Source of the DNA: Desulfatirhabdium butyrativorans
GTDB taxonomy: Bacteria; Desulfobacterota; Desulfobacteria; Desulfobacterales; JAIFKL01
DNA: 7,175 nucleotides
Assembly (NCBI GenBank): GCA_022736535.1
Contig: DZCT01000181.1
Span: forward strand, 1-7,175
Direction: 5' to 3'
Shown in pieces: positions 6,400 to 7,175 of this stretch; position 1 is the stretch's first letter, and every line of letters starts with the position of its first letter. The notes below the pieces were generated by a model, which made no database searches, was not told where the DNA came from, and saw nothing but the letters and a program-made list of their open reading frames with translations. The position numbers were made by a program, and so were the translations under genes.

Positions 6400-6894
6400 C
6401 TAATTTTCCGCTTTTCCGTTTTTTTCAGCCTCTGCTTTTTTGGACGACTTTTTCCCGGAATTTGTTTCTTTGGTTTCAGGAGGTTCAGGCAGTTCTTTGA
6501 CCGGAGGACGGGGCAGTTCTCTGACCGGATGATGAGGCAGTTCTTTCAGAGAGCCGGCATCCGGATGAACCGAAAAACAGGTGACTTCGGCATTCAGAAT
6601 GCCGCCGGGTTCGATCACAAGGTCTTTGCACATCACTTTTCCCTCGCAGTTTCCGGTGGAAAGAATAACCAACTGTTCCATGGCTCTGATATTTCCCGCA
6701 AATTTTCCGCCCACGGTCAGACTGCCCACTTTCATATCTGCAAAAACTTCTCCCTCCTGCCCGATAATCACGGTTTCTCCGACAAGAGTGCCTTTAACCG
6801 TTCCTTTTATCACCATCTTTCCTTTGCAGGAAAGCGTGCCTTCCATTGTCAGTCCCACATCAAGGACTGAAAAAGTTTCTGCTTTTTTCAACAT
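6400..6894 (-). CDS. Bactofilin family protein with proline-rich tail
   Basis: The 164-aa product carries a bactofilin (DUF583, PF04519) core at about 14-105. It shows the regular right-handed beta-helix rhythm of short strands and glycines (MEGTLSCKGKMVIKGTVKGT, then VIIGQEGEVFADMKV, VGGKFAGNIRA, GKVMCKDLVIEPGG). Bactofilins polymerise into nucleotide-independent cytoskeletal filaments at the membrane or cell poles. The tail has three imperfect copies of (K/R)ELPxxP (117-138), then a Lys/Ser/Glu-rich end (143-164). In other bactofilins such terminal tails bind partners. GGAG at 6905-6902, 7 nt before the ATG, fixes the start. It is the first gene of a three-gene minus-strand run, with its stop only 2 nt before the next ATG. 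Confidence 0.9.
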   Translation of the reverse strand: MLKKAETFSVLDVGLTMEGTLSCKGKMVIKGTVKGTLVGETVIIGQEGEVFADMKVGSLTVGGKFAGNIRAMEQLVILSTGNCEGKVMCKDLVIEPGGILNAEVTCFSVHPDAGSLKELPHHPVRELPRPPVKELPEPPETKETNSGKKSSKKAEAEKNGKAEN

Positions 6895-6920
6895 GATATA
6901 TCTCCAAAGGAAGATAAAAG

Positions 6921-7175
6921 TGTCATTTCGGCGAACGCCCTCTGTCTGTCATTTCGACGAACGCAGTGAGGAGAAATCTAAGATTTCTCGCTCCGCTCGA
7001 AATGACAATGCCCGCTCCGCTCGAAATGACAATGCCCGCTCCGCTCGAAATGACATAATGCCGCCGTATTGTCATTTCGACCGAAGGGAGAAATCTTTTA
7101 TGACAAACCGTAAGATTTCTCGCTCCGCTCGAAATGACAATGCCCGCTCCGCTCGAAATGACATAATGCCGCCGT
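6921..7175. repeat. Nested TGTCATTTCGA hairpin repeat array
   Basis: Two long inverted repeats are present. One has arms 6947-6979 and 6981-7007; the other has arms 7070-7096 and 7113-7139. In both, TGTCATTTCGA pairs with TCGAAATGACA at the outer ends and GAGAAATCT with AGATTTCTC near the loop. Each right arm is followed by 24-bp tandem copies of its outer half (starting ATGCCCGCTCCGCTCG): at 7008-7031 and 7032-7055 after the first, and 7140-7163 after the second. TAATGCCGCCGT closes each block (7056-7067 and 7164-7175). A lone left-arm fragment sits at 6921-6937. The array continues past the window edge. No gene is present. Confidence 0.9.

Overview
The window looks like an accessory stretch of a Gram-negative, moderate-GC bacterial chromosome. 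The dispersed repeat families (a TGTCATTTCGA hairpin family, GTGACAGG-type spacers and a GAGACGCAA hairpin), the bactofilin and the exported lipoprotein/propeller pair would suit a Desulfobacterota (Desulfonema/Desulfobacteraceae-like) genome. That assignment is inference; there is no rRNA or marker gene. No tRNA, rRNA or CRISPR was recognised.

Left part (1-621): non-coding and rich in repeats. A near-consensus extended -10 sigma-70 promoter (108-136) points toward an alpha/beta hydrolase gene whose start codon lies about 480 nt further on. Between them is a 40-bp palindromic repeat family. Two copies of it are each interrupted by an identical 121-bp TA-flanked element with imperfect 28-bp terminal inverted repeats, which has the structure of a MITE. 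The result is a 163-bp tandem repeat.

Plus-strand genes (622-4519): an intact cytoplasmic alpha/beta hydrolase (622-1425); a lipoprotein with ankyrin repeats and an SH3-like domain (1537-2649); and a signal-peptide-bearing beta-propeller (WD40/quinoprotein-like) protein (2702-4519). The last two are 52 nt apart and are probably a small envelope operon. The two upstream gaps hold repeats, and in both cases the repeat begins at the stop codon of the preceding gene.

Minus-strand operon (6894 down to 4619), convergent with the first set: a bactofilin with a proline-rich tail, then after 2 nt a 144-aa uncharacterised protein, then after 3 nt a 446-aa protein whose C-terminal half matches the ImmA/IrrE (M78) scaffold but has lost all three residues of the HExxH zinc motif. 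The tight packing implies coupled translation. The last two genes look like a conserved two-component module of unknown function, and they are the best candidate here for an undescribed system. Upstream of the bactofilin (6921-7175) lies a nested array of TGTCATTTCGA hairpin repeats running off the window.
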